Source: Ustilaginoidea virens
Taxonomy: Eukaryota; Ascomycota; Sordariomycetes; Hypocreales; Clavicipitaceae
Assembly (NCBI RefSeq): GCF_000687475.1
Contig: NC_057320.1
Coordinates: 4,994,501 to 5,058,500 of the forward strand
DNA: 64,000 bases
Direction of reading: 5' to 3'
Made by a program: the position numbers and the translations under genes. Every line of letters begins with the position of its first letter. Within the stretch, counting starts at the first letter, position 1. Positions 35,595 to 44,747 of this stretch are shown here, piece after piece. Under the pieces are notes generated by a model. The model saw only the letters and a program-made list of their open reading frames with translations, was not told the DNA's origin and ran no database searches.

Positions 35595-37317
35595 ATGTTT
35601 GCCCGCACCTGCACGAGGTGCATACCTCGGTCGCGGTCGGCGTTCCGGCCCAATGCAGTGTTGGCAAAGGTCCAACGCAGGTCGTTTGGCACATCGCCAG
35701 GTTCGACTTCAACAACCACCCAGAGCGCCTGCATGTCAATGGGAACGTTGGCACCCATCGTGAATGAGCTGGATCGCATGGCGCCGAGCTTTGATATTCG
35801 CGGGGAGGATATCCATGTTCTCAGGACGCCAGCGGAATTCTACGAGACGCTCAAGGTACGATCTCGGCGGATATTCTTCGATATGGTTTTGGAGAAAGCG
35901 CTAGTCCCGAGAGGGAGGAAATAATCTGGCTGATACACATGTAGGATCGGATTCGAAACGCAAAACGCAGAATCTTCTTCTCTACTCTCTACATTGGCAA
36001 GTCGGAAACGGACCTTATCGAAACGCTGCAAGAGGCCCTTCGTCGTAATCCCGAGCTCAAGCTTAGCATCTTGACGGACTGTTTGCGCGGAACGCGCGAG
36101 GCTCCGCAACCTTCGTGCGCTTCGCTACTTGCACCTCTCGTTGCGGAATTCCATGATAGAGTCGAGATTCGAATGTACCATACGCCAAACTTGACTGGAC
36201 TGAGGAAAAAGTACATTCCCAAGAGGATTAATGAGGGCTGGGGGCTGCAGCATATGAAGCTTTACGGGGTGGATGATGAGATTATCTTGTCGGGGTGAGT
36301 TGAAGAAAACTGTGTCCGGAGTTTCTCCTGCAGGACTGACGGCTCCTCAGGGCCAACTTATCCACGGATTACTTTACCAATCGCCAAGACAGATATCACT
36401 TATTCTCGTCAAAAGAAATTACAGAACATTTCCGGAAAGTTCACGATGTTGTCGCGTCGTTCAGCTTTCTCGTCGAGCCTTCAAAAGTCGAGGCTGGTTT
36501 CTCGCTGACCTGGCCCAAGTCGAATTCTTGCCCCAACCCCCTCGACGACCCAAAGTCATTCATCAAGAGTTCGAGTTCGACCTTGGATAAGTTGGTGGCG
36601 CCGCCTGCTCAGCAGCATGTCAAGCGCGACTTTTATAATACGAGGGTTTATGTGCTGGGGCAAATGTCCCAAATCATGCAGCCGGATCGCTCGACCGAAC
36701 TTCCCGTCGTTACGCACATCCTCAAGCATCTTGCGCTGCCTCAGTATAGAGGCTCTTCGTGGACTTTCACAGCTGGTTACTTCAATCCCGCGCCGTCCTT
36801 GACCAAACTTCTCATCGGGACAGCATCAACAAACAACACGGTTATTACGGCTGCACCAGAAGCCAACGGATTCTATAAATCCAAGGGCGTCTCAGGTCTC
36901 CTGCCGGATGCGTACGTCCTGCTGGCCAGACGCTTCCTCGACAATGTCAACCAGAGCCGTCGCGCCGAAGACGTGACGCTCAAGGAGTGGCGCCTAGGAT
37001 CAGTAGGTCAGCCGGGCGGATGGACCTACCATGCCAAGGGCCTTTGGGTGACTATGCCAGGTGATACTCGGCCGTCCATGAGTATAATCGGTAGCTCAAA
37101 TTACACAAAGCGCAGCTACTCGCATGATTTGGAAGTGGGCGCCCTCATTGTCACCAAGGACGAGAAGCTGATGAGGCAATTGGGCGACGAACAAATCTGG
37201 CTTCAGGATCATGCGTTGAGGGTGACGAGGGATGACTTTGCGAAGAACGAAAGAAGGGTAGGCTTGCAGGTCCGGATTGCTATGTGGATCGTGTCTTTGG
37301 TTGGAGGGGCTTTGTAA
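35595..37317 (+). CDS. PGS1: CDP-diacylglycerol--glycerol-3-phosphate 3-phosphatidyltransferase, mitochondrial
   Basis: Makes phosphatidylglycerol phosphate, the committed step to cardiolipin, at the mitochondrial inner membrane. Three exons, 35595-35855, 35945-36294 and 36351-37317 (introns 89 and 56 nt), give 525 residues. The start at 35595 yields a clear presequence (MFARTCTRCIPRSRSAFRPN...RRSFGTS); an in-frame ATG at 35463 would add 44 less typical residues. The protein has the phospholipase-D fold with two HKD motifs. The first is HMKLYGVDDEIILSGANLST, which intron 2 splits; it continues DYFTNRQDRY. The second is YHAKGLWV with SIIGSSNYTKRSYSHDLE. FFSTLYIGKSETDLIETL and ILTDCLRGTRE are also family hallmarks. 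A C-terminal hydrophobic stretch (IAMWIVSLVGGAL) may be a membrane anchor. Diverges from NDUFA12, converges on uL4m. Confidence 0.94.
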
Positions 37318-37617
37318 GAACTGTGTACGAGTAGTTCGTGTGGCATGAATAGCATTAAGATACCCAATTGGATAGAAGCTCCCCTGTGGCAAAACCTGAC
37401 GGGTCAATTTCTGCGATTCTCCTTTATTGCAGAGTGGAAACTCTGGATAAGAATAGGAGACCACCGTGCAAGATGAGCAACCAAAAGAGAAGTACAAATC
37501 GCACAAGTACTTTCATCGGTGACAGGGAAGCAACAATTCTGTACATTGATAGTGTTTCCTCAGAATAATGGCTAAACAAGGTCTGTAATATACAAAGGGC
37601 TGTCGACAATTCGATGT

Positions 37618-38679
37618 CTACAAGACGATTTCACCAGTGGAAGGGCCACTTTTCGGAATCCCATCGGCCACAACACGAGCAACCAGATCACTCTGGTGCC
37701 TTTCAATCATCTCCTTCAGTACTCTCCTCTCCATAACCACTTTGCCCGTCTCCAGCAAATCCTTGACATCTACATCTTCAAGGTTCAAGGCCCGTCCCTC
37801 CCAGGGAACCTGCTCCATTGCCTCGTACAACCGCTTACTTGGCTCGCCCGTAACAAACAGCGTGCGACCATCAGCACGACCTAGACCAAGAGTAGCCAGC
37901 ACGCTGGTCATGTATTTCTTGAGGTAGGACTCCAGGAGCCCATCCTTCATGTACTTGGCAGCCAGCATCTCAAAGTCGGACGGCATGGTAAGCTCCATGC
38001 CGTCCTCGCAAATGATCAGCTCACCACGTCTGTAGCGGTAGCTCAGGGCTGTTCGCCACGCTTTATCGTAGACTTTGCGGTTGAGCTTGGTTCCGAAGTC
38101 GCGAGGCTTGGGGCCAAAGGTTTTGCCACCACCGCGAAGTAAGGGACTTTGCTTGGTTCCCAACCGCGCACGTCCTGTTCCCTTTTGTGGACGGATTTTG
38201 CGGTGGGAACCGTGGACCTCGTAGCGGGTTTTGCTGGAGGCAGTGCCTTGCCGAGTGTTGTCGCCTTCGTAGACGATGGCGTGGTGGAGGATGTCGCGGC
38301 GAAGAGGGAGGTAGAGGTGGTGAACGGGCCATTTCTCGACAGAGGTTGGTTCTAGAGAGGGAAAGCTGTGGATGGTTACGGGGACGGTGGATGCTGTGTA
38401 GGTGAGTAAATGGCGAATTGTGGAATGGAAGGGTGGACGTACTGGGGTTCCACGACTGCATTATGGACTGTGTCGATGCGGATCTTGTGATGGTGCGGGC
38501 GGGCACTTCAGTGGCCATTGACCGGGTGACGGCATTGCTGAGAGTTGCTGGCTGCTCCGCCAGGATGGTTAGAAAAAGGGTTTCGCCCGAGTTTGCCATG
38601 CGACTGAACGGACCTTGGCAGACACTCTGAGGGCAGCCATTGCCTGGTTGAGGCATCGTAGGCCGGCTTTTGACACCAT
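37618..38679 (-). CDS. MRPL4: Mitochondrial large ribosomal subunit protein uL4m
   Basis: Mitoribosomal homologue of bacterial L4, whose extended loop lines the peptide exit tunnel. Exons on the minus strand: 38679-38614, 38551-38443 and 38393-37618 (introns 62 and 49 nt), giving 316 residues. Exon 1 encodes a presequence (MVSKAGLRCLNQAMAALRVS) with a strong initiation context (CCCGCCATGG). Intron 1 has donor GTCCGT, a textbook CTAAC branch site and a GCAG acceptor; it is needed because the presequence frame otherwise hits a stop. The body has TVPVTIHSFPSLEP, WPVHHLYLPLRRDILHHAIV, and the L4 signature KIRPQKGTGRARLGTKQSPL with RGGGKTFGPKPRDF. An alternative start within intron 1 (ATG 38600) would give an atypical N-terminus. 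It diverges from mL38 over 325 bp. Confidence 0.92.
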
Positions 38680-39004
38680 GGCGGGATGCGTCAGGGGCGA
38701 GGCAGGCAATTGAAGCGCCTTAGTTCTTTTTTCGGTAATAGAGGTGGACGGATTCAAGCTCTGTATGCCTGCCGACGGACTCTGCGGCAGGTTGCGGTAA
38801 GTGTGGTGTTGGCTCAAAACCATGACCCAGACAAAATACCTTGCGAAGTTGAAACGAACTTGAAGCCCCCGAAAATAATTGTGGGTCCACTGCCAGTCAA
38901 CGCCAAACCGCTGACCCACAACCATTTTCTCAGCTAAGATCAAACCTGCTGCTTGTTCTTGTTCCAGTCAACAACCTCCCAGACGCAATCTTCACCCAAC
39001 AGCA
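38680..39004. promoter_or_regulatory. Shared promoter between uL4m and mL38 genes
   Basis: A 325-bp divergent intergenic region between two mitoribosomal protein genes of opposite orientation; it must hold both promoters. I see no TATA box. Coregulation is plausible (inference). Confidence 0.5.
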
Positions 39005-40425
39005 ATGTCGAGATGCCAGGCTGTTGCGCGGCCGTTGGCACGGCCATCGCGGCTGCCATGCGCAATCCGGCTCTTCACCGCCGGGGCACCTCGCGCCGCT
39101 GATGTTCAAGAGCAATCAGCCTCCGCTGTGTCGAAGGAACCGAGCGCCTTGGACCTCGATCCCAACACTGTTCTTCCCGAATTCGAGGCCCAACTGATAA
39201 AGGCCGGCAAGGTGCCAATCGGCTCGAGAAGACGTCGGGTGGCCATGCGAATTACATCCAACATTCCCTTTGAGCAGTTGCCGTACCAAGCGTTTCAGGA
39301 AGCTAGGAAAATCCTGGCTGCAGACCGACAGGACAAGCTGGCCAAGATTAGTGTGGAACTTGAAAAAATTGCTAAACTGGAGCAGAAAGATGCAGCGCAG
39401 GTCAAAGGCGGACAGAAGATGAAGGATGTCAAGCTGGCGAGTTTGCGCAGAGAGGTGGAGCGGTTGAAGTTGTTGGCTGATATAAACGACCCGCTGGTGA
39501 AGAAGAGGTTTGAGGATGGACTGGGTGAGTTGCAAAGAAATAAAGGAAGGAAGCAGGATGAAGAAGGGCGTCAGTTGGTCATGTCTCCTGCTAATGTGTT
39601 CTGGACCCAGGTGATATGAACAAGCCCATTTATCGTGCCCTCGCCGAGAAAAAGTGGCGATCATACGACTACCGACTCATCACCCAGCGAATTAAGCAGT
39701 TCAACATTGTTCCAGATGTTCTTCCCAAGCTGGAGCCCACCGCCGACGTGCAGCTCTTCTTCCGCCAGTCGAAAATCCCCCCTGGCGAAATCGTCGACAG
39801 CCTTGTAAGCGAGAGTGCACCTCGTCTACGAGTTCAGGTTTTCGACAAAGGCGAGCGGCTCATCACCATTGTTGTGGTCGACTCGGACGTTCCTGATGTC
39901 GGCAGCGACACCTTCACAAAACGATGCCACTTCTTGGCGGCAAACATCCCCCTTGACCCGACGAATACCTCGCTGCCGCTGACTAGGATTCGGGCCCAGG
40001 ACCAGCTGGCTGTGCCGTGGCTGCCTGCCTTTTCGCAAAAAGGCGCTCCTTACCACAGACTAGGTGTTTACCTGCTCGAGCAGAAGGCCGGCGAGAAAGT
40101 CGACGTTGCCAAGCTGAAAGAGCTGTACTCTGGTCGCGACGGCTTCTCTCTCAAGTCCATGCGCGACAAGTTCAACCTGCAGCCGTTTGGGTTCAACATT
40201 TTCCGCTCGGTTTGGGACGAGCACACGGCTGCTGTTATGGCCCGACATGGCATCCCTGGTGCGGACGTGGAGTTTCGACCTACGCGTGTGCACAGCATGA
40301 AGCCGCCCGTCAAGGCACGCGGATGGGAAGCCAAGCGACAGGGCCCCAAGTACCGCCACCTTTGGAAGTACACCAAGCGCATCAGGGGTATCTCCAATGC
40401 CAGGGGCTGGATCAAGAAACGGTGA
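39005..40425 (+). CDS. MRPL35: Mitochondrial large ribosomal subunit protein mL38 (fungal MRPL35), PEBP-like
   Basis: Mitochondria-specific component of the large ribosomal subunit with a phosphatidylethanolamine-binding-protein fold. Two exons, 39005-39524 and 39611-40425 (intron 86 nt), encode 444 residues. The presequence is Arg/Ala-rich ([20 protein letters not shown]). It is followed by [20 protein letters not shown] and a long charged helical region (about residues 95-165, rich in Lys/Glu/Leu), then the PEBP-like domain from RPKLEP-type [15 protein letters not shown] on. Conserved pieces include [44 protein letters not shown] and the basic C-terminus [20 protein letters not shown]. Length and order fit fungal mL38. 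Confidence 0.92.
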
Positions 40426-42076
40426 TGAGTGGATGAGGCCGGCAAAGCTGTGTATCATATTGTGTACATTTACGCGAGAGAAGCGAGGTCTATGTATACA
40501 AGAACTTCTTCGTCACGGATGCGACTTGCACCTGTCTCTGTTCCTGACTTGGTCCGCATTACGAATTATGAGTGGTCGTCTTGTCGTGAAAGCAGTATCT
40601 CTAGGTTTAGGGTGTAATCCGGTATTCATGTTGCCGTGGAAACGCAAAGACCATAGTAAGCGTAATTGCAGTAAGAACATGATTCATACCGCCAAGGCTA
40701 CCAGCATCTTTAGTCTACTGACAATGGGGGGTGTATCAACTTTCTCTTGGACATGTGCCACGTATCGACGCAACTAGGGACTTGGAGGTCTTGTAATGTT
40801 AAGCACAGACCAGGAAAGGCTCGAATGCTTTAATCAGCAACACTGCATAGGTCGGGGGCTAAGCCGACAAGTCGTAGATAGATGGTAGATCTCGAATCCA
40901 TGATGGCCGGGATACAAGACTTGAATAAGTACTTGATGGTGACGATGACAGAGGAGAGTTGCCACTGGCAGTGCTACGAAAGATTACCAAAGAAGGGCCT
41001 GGCCCCGTGGTCCTGGGGAGTAAACTGCAGCGGCTGACTGAGCTCACAATTTCAGGCATTCGCCTTCGTGCGGATACTCCAAATCAGGAACTGAATTGCG
41101 TAAAGGAGAGCAAGTCTCTGCACAGAACTGGTTTTCACCACGACTACATCTCTTGACTTTCGCTAGAAGGACAACGGGTAATAGGCGGCTCTGGCTGCGC
41201 GTTGAACTGAACTGACATGCTTTACCTCATCCGCACCTGGTACCTTATTTGAAACAGCAGAACGCTTGATGAAGCTTCCCTGGGGGTTTAGAGAGAATGT
41301 CTTGAAGAGCTAGCCGTTGACAAGGCACTTCACCTGATGCAATGGCAAATCTCGGTGACGCCATCTAGATTAGGCCACGATAGAGGAGTGATTCAGACTA
41401 GCTCGCGTCACCGAATTCGGAGCCGAGTTTTTCATCACCATGAGCGAAATCATAGAAATCAGCAACATTCTGCCCAAAGAGCTCCGTGGTAAGGACGGAA
41501 TCCAGCAGGTCTACCAGCATTTGAATCATGCAGTGACGAGGAAGCAGGGTAGCTATTAGCAGGTACTAGTCGCGGAGACGTCGGATCGGGGAGAGGGAAA
41601 TCTTTGGCGAATTTCAAAGAAAAATGGCTGCTGATGGGGCTGTCGAGTCTAATGCGGACCTGTGCCCCTTTCAAGCCACTAGGGAGTCACACGCTAGGGG
41701 ATTTGATCTCTGGAGACTCGGGGAGGAGACATGGCAATGCTGGCTCACATTGCCGCATGATGGTCTCATAAGCGGCCGGTCCAGGATGGCAGCCGTAAAG
41801 CAAAGACAAGGCGCACGTGCGGCTGATTTGGCGCAGATGATATCGACAGCCCTTCTTTTCGGATTGCCTAATGGCCTGTGCTGAAACAAAGTCGGGCTGA
41901 AGAGATCCCTGCCAGCCTCTGCGAGCTGACTTTGAGCCCCAACTGATGTGTGCCGTCAGCCTCGACTTTTCTCTTCTCCGCTCAAATATATAACCCATCT
42001 CTCAAGCACTCTTGAAGAGCCGTGCCGTTTAGCTGGTTTTGGAATTGCCAGAATCGCGTGCGAGTTTTCCTTCAAA
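40426..42076. other. Intergenic region, no supported gene
   Basis: The only frame considered is a 39-residue ORF at 41440-41559 (MSEIIEISNILPKELRGKDG...), open upstream for a few codons, with no partner exon I could identify. The remainder shows nothing recognisable except the TATA box below. Confidence 0.4.
41987..41993 (+). promoter_or_regulatory. TATA box of the MpaB-like gene
   Basis: TATATAA within CAAATATATAACCC, 84 bp upstream of the start codon at 42077. Confidence 0.5.
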
Positions 42077-43377
42077 ATGCCCGGTACAGGAATCACTGGA
42101 CCCGTGTTGTTATCTGTCGCAGCCCTGGCGGGATACCTACTTCTCGTGAGGCGCCTGCGCCATCAGCGGATGCGTTCCATCCTGAGCAAGTACTGCCGCT
42201 ATGTCGATAGTCCTGAGGCAATCAACGCCATGACGCCGGAAGACGCCTTCGCCATCCAAGCACTCGTTGCTGAAGTCGAATTCCCCTCCATGTTCTCCGT
42301 CGCCCTATTCCTCGCCCTGTTCCAGGTGCGTGGTTGTTCTGGCACGAGGCAAGATGGCAGGCAGATGGCAAGCTGACGTGACGGTAGGCCTTTGGCATCC
42401 CGTCCATTTCCCGCCTTCTCGTGGCCACCGGGGAGCTGTCGCGCAAGTCGACGGCGTCGAAGCGGGCGGCAGATACGGGCGTGCTGGTGACCGAGATTGT
42501 CTTTTGTGCACCCGGAACAGACCGCAGCGTTTCCGCCATCGCTCGCATGAACTGGATCCACGATCGCTACCGCAAGTCTGGCGCCATCAGGGACGATGAC
42601 ATGCTCTACACGCTCGGTCTGTTCGCCTTGGAGCCGATTCGATGGGTCCAAAGATTCGAATGGAGAGCTCTCACCGACCTGGAGCGTTGCGCAATAGCTG
42701 TTTGCTGGAAGAAGCTGGGTGATGTGATGGGCATCTCCTACTCTCCACTGCCCTCTGGCGCGAGAGGATGGCAGAATGGACTGGAGTGGTTGGAAGAGCT
42801 CGAGACGTGGAGCAAGCAGTACGAAATCCAACACATGACGCCTAGCACGAGCAACACGGCACTAGCTATTTCCGCCCTCAATGTCGTCTTGACCAACGTT
42901 CCCAGAATGGTCAAGCCCGTAGCCGCGCAGTTCGCCGTTGCCTCCTTCAGCCCTCGACTGAGAACCGCCCTGGCGTTTGACAAGCCGCCCCTCTGGGTAC
43001 GAGGGGGCTTGTCCCTGGTTTTGAGTATCCGAAAGCTGCTTCTAAGGCACTTGTTTCTTCCCAGGCCGCTTTTTATGCGCAAGAAATGGTCCAGCGAAGC
43101 CGAAGCCAAGACTGGCTATTATAATTCCGAGCACTACATTGCCCATCCTTGGTATGCTCGGCCTGCCTCCAAGTGCAGATGGAGCTGCAGGTCATGGATC
43201 CTATTGCTTACAGGGGGCTACGTCCCGTCACACAACACGCCCGAGTTTCGTCCCCAGGGATACAGGATTCCAGACGTCGGCCCAGCAGGGCTGGAGGGCC
43301 AGAGCACGGAAGATGTGGAAGCAGCAAAACACATGATTCGAAAGATGCAAGCCTGTCCGTTCCACCCTGGGAAGTAG
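42077..43377 (+). CDS. MpaB-family ER-bound oxygenase-like protein (DUF2236 type)
   Basis: Two exons, 42077-42325 and 42388-43377 (intron 62 nt, phase 0), give 412 residues. The N-terminus has one membrane helix (GPVLLSVAALAGYLLLV) followed by basic residues, an ER-type signal anchor. The rest matches the fungal family of the mycophenolic-acid enzyme MpaB: LFQAFGIPSISRLLVATGEL, STASKRAADTGVLVTEIVF, the helical motif MNWIHDRYRKSGAI with DDMLYTLGLFALEPIRWV, and YNSEHYIAHPWYARP with FRPQGYRIPDVGP near the C-terminus. The family relates to the latex-clearing/rubber-oxygenase heme fold; MpaB cleaves a prenyl side chain. There are no biosynthetic cluster genes nearby, so the substrate is unknown. 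A possible extra intron around 43150-43215 was rejected because it breaks the conserved C-terminal frame. Confidence 0.85.
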
Positions 43378-44747
43378 AAGTGAGCTGGTGCTTGTCAGCT
43401 TCGGTATTTGATGGCTCAGTGCGAGTCTTGTGTCTTGTTGGCTTGCAATGAAGGCTGGGCTCTTCGACTCTTCACCATCACCCCTGACCTGATGCTGGCC
43501 AAAAGCTTCGCCAAGTATATAGCATCAGTCTTGATCCCATAATTCTTAACTCTGCCTCATCTCACACACACCTCACACACAACAACAGCAACAACAATAA
43601 GCAAAGACACGCTTTGGCAGCGGATACCAAAGAGCAAAGACTGAATGCTCTAGAAGACATGCATTACTTAAGAAACTTTGTGGCAGGATTTCAAACCTGC
43701 TGCAAGGCGTGCAGAGAAGCGAGTTTTGGCTAGGATTTAAAGGTAAGCCCGCATCTACGCAAGAAGCGCGTGCCGCTGACTTTTGACACCAAGACACCCG
43801 TCATGGAAACTTGAGACGATGAATGGCCTTATAGACTAATGCAAGTGAAACGAGATGGTGGCCATAATGGCTGAAGCTGGAAATTTTTAAAGTGCATATG
43901 CGGAAACGGATTGATGTTAGTACGTTCCCATACTGATCTGTTGAGTGGGTTGTGTCTGTCAAGGGGTGTGTGTTTGTTGCGCAAATGGTCAACGTCTTTT
44001 AGTACATGGTTTCACACGTTGGCGAGTCTGGATGTTTTTGTTGTCTTCTCTCCCGTCCCATCTTGAATAAGAATTACCGTAAATTTTCTGCCCGTGCTGA
44101 AAGGAAAAGTTGGCAGCGGCTTAGCCCAGCTGAAGCAACCACAACTCGAGGTTTCAGAAGCCTACTGAATTTCGGCAGGTGAGGCCCGTAGGCCAGTTTA
44201 TCATTGTAATGGATCAAGTTTGAGAGCTGGACAGGGCACGCGGCTCTGGAACCGTCCTCGCCCTTGAAGAATACATTAGTCATGGCAGTGTATTATGCTG
44301 GCTCAAACACGTCTGTACCTCGACGCATGAGGGAAAGCACCGTGCCGCGACAGTCGGATGCTTAGGATTCCAGCACCACATGATTACAACGAAGAAGGTA
44401 GGTTGACTGGGAGGTTGCAGTCCACGGAGCACTGTATAGGATACTGAGAGTCTAATTCTGCGGTGCAGAGCAGCCTTCGGGGGAAAAGTTTTGGCCAGCA
44501 CGGATGGATGGCCCTCACTGCTGGATGATATGTGACTCGTCACCATCTGCTCATGACAGATTGCTCCAGTACGTAGCTCATTTTACACGGGTCTACGGAG
44601 TACGGAGTACAGGCGGTTGGATGTATCATGCGGGTGAAACACGCACGCCACGCTGAAGTTGCAGCGGTAGGACGCTGGCAGCAAGCTGTGCAGCTGGATT
44701 CCACCTCAGCTGACGCCAATTAAGACATCAGTTGCAAACGGAAGCAG
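43378..44747. other. Intergenic region, no supported gene
   Basis: Contains a CA/CAA-rich low-complexity tract (about 43562-43600) and a TACGGAGTACGGAGTAC motif at 44594-44610. A 69-codon minus-strand ORF (44074-44283) starting MTNVFFKGEDGSRAACPVQL is ATG-initiated but has no support beyond being open. Confidence 0.4.

Noticed and set aside
38443..38656. Frameshift or sequencing error at the uL4m N-terminus
   Set aside because: A 62-nt intron with CTAAC branch site and AG acceptor explains the frame change fully.
41440..41559. 39-residue ORF (MSEIIEISNILPKELRGKDG...)
   Set aside because: Looks faintly coding but no partner exon or homology is recognisable; too short to call.
43151..43212. 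Possible third intron in the MpaB-like gene (GTATGC...TTACAG)
   Set aside because: It would change frame and destroy the conserved FRPQGYRIPDVGP...CPF C-terminus, which is in frame without splicing.
44074..44283. 69-codon minus-strand ORF
   Set aside because: ATG-started but isolated, with no signal peptide, domain or splice partner.
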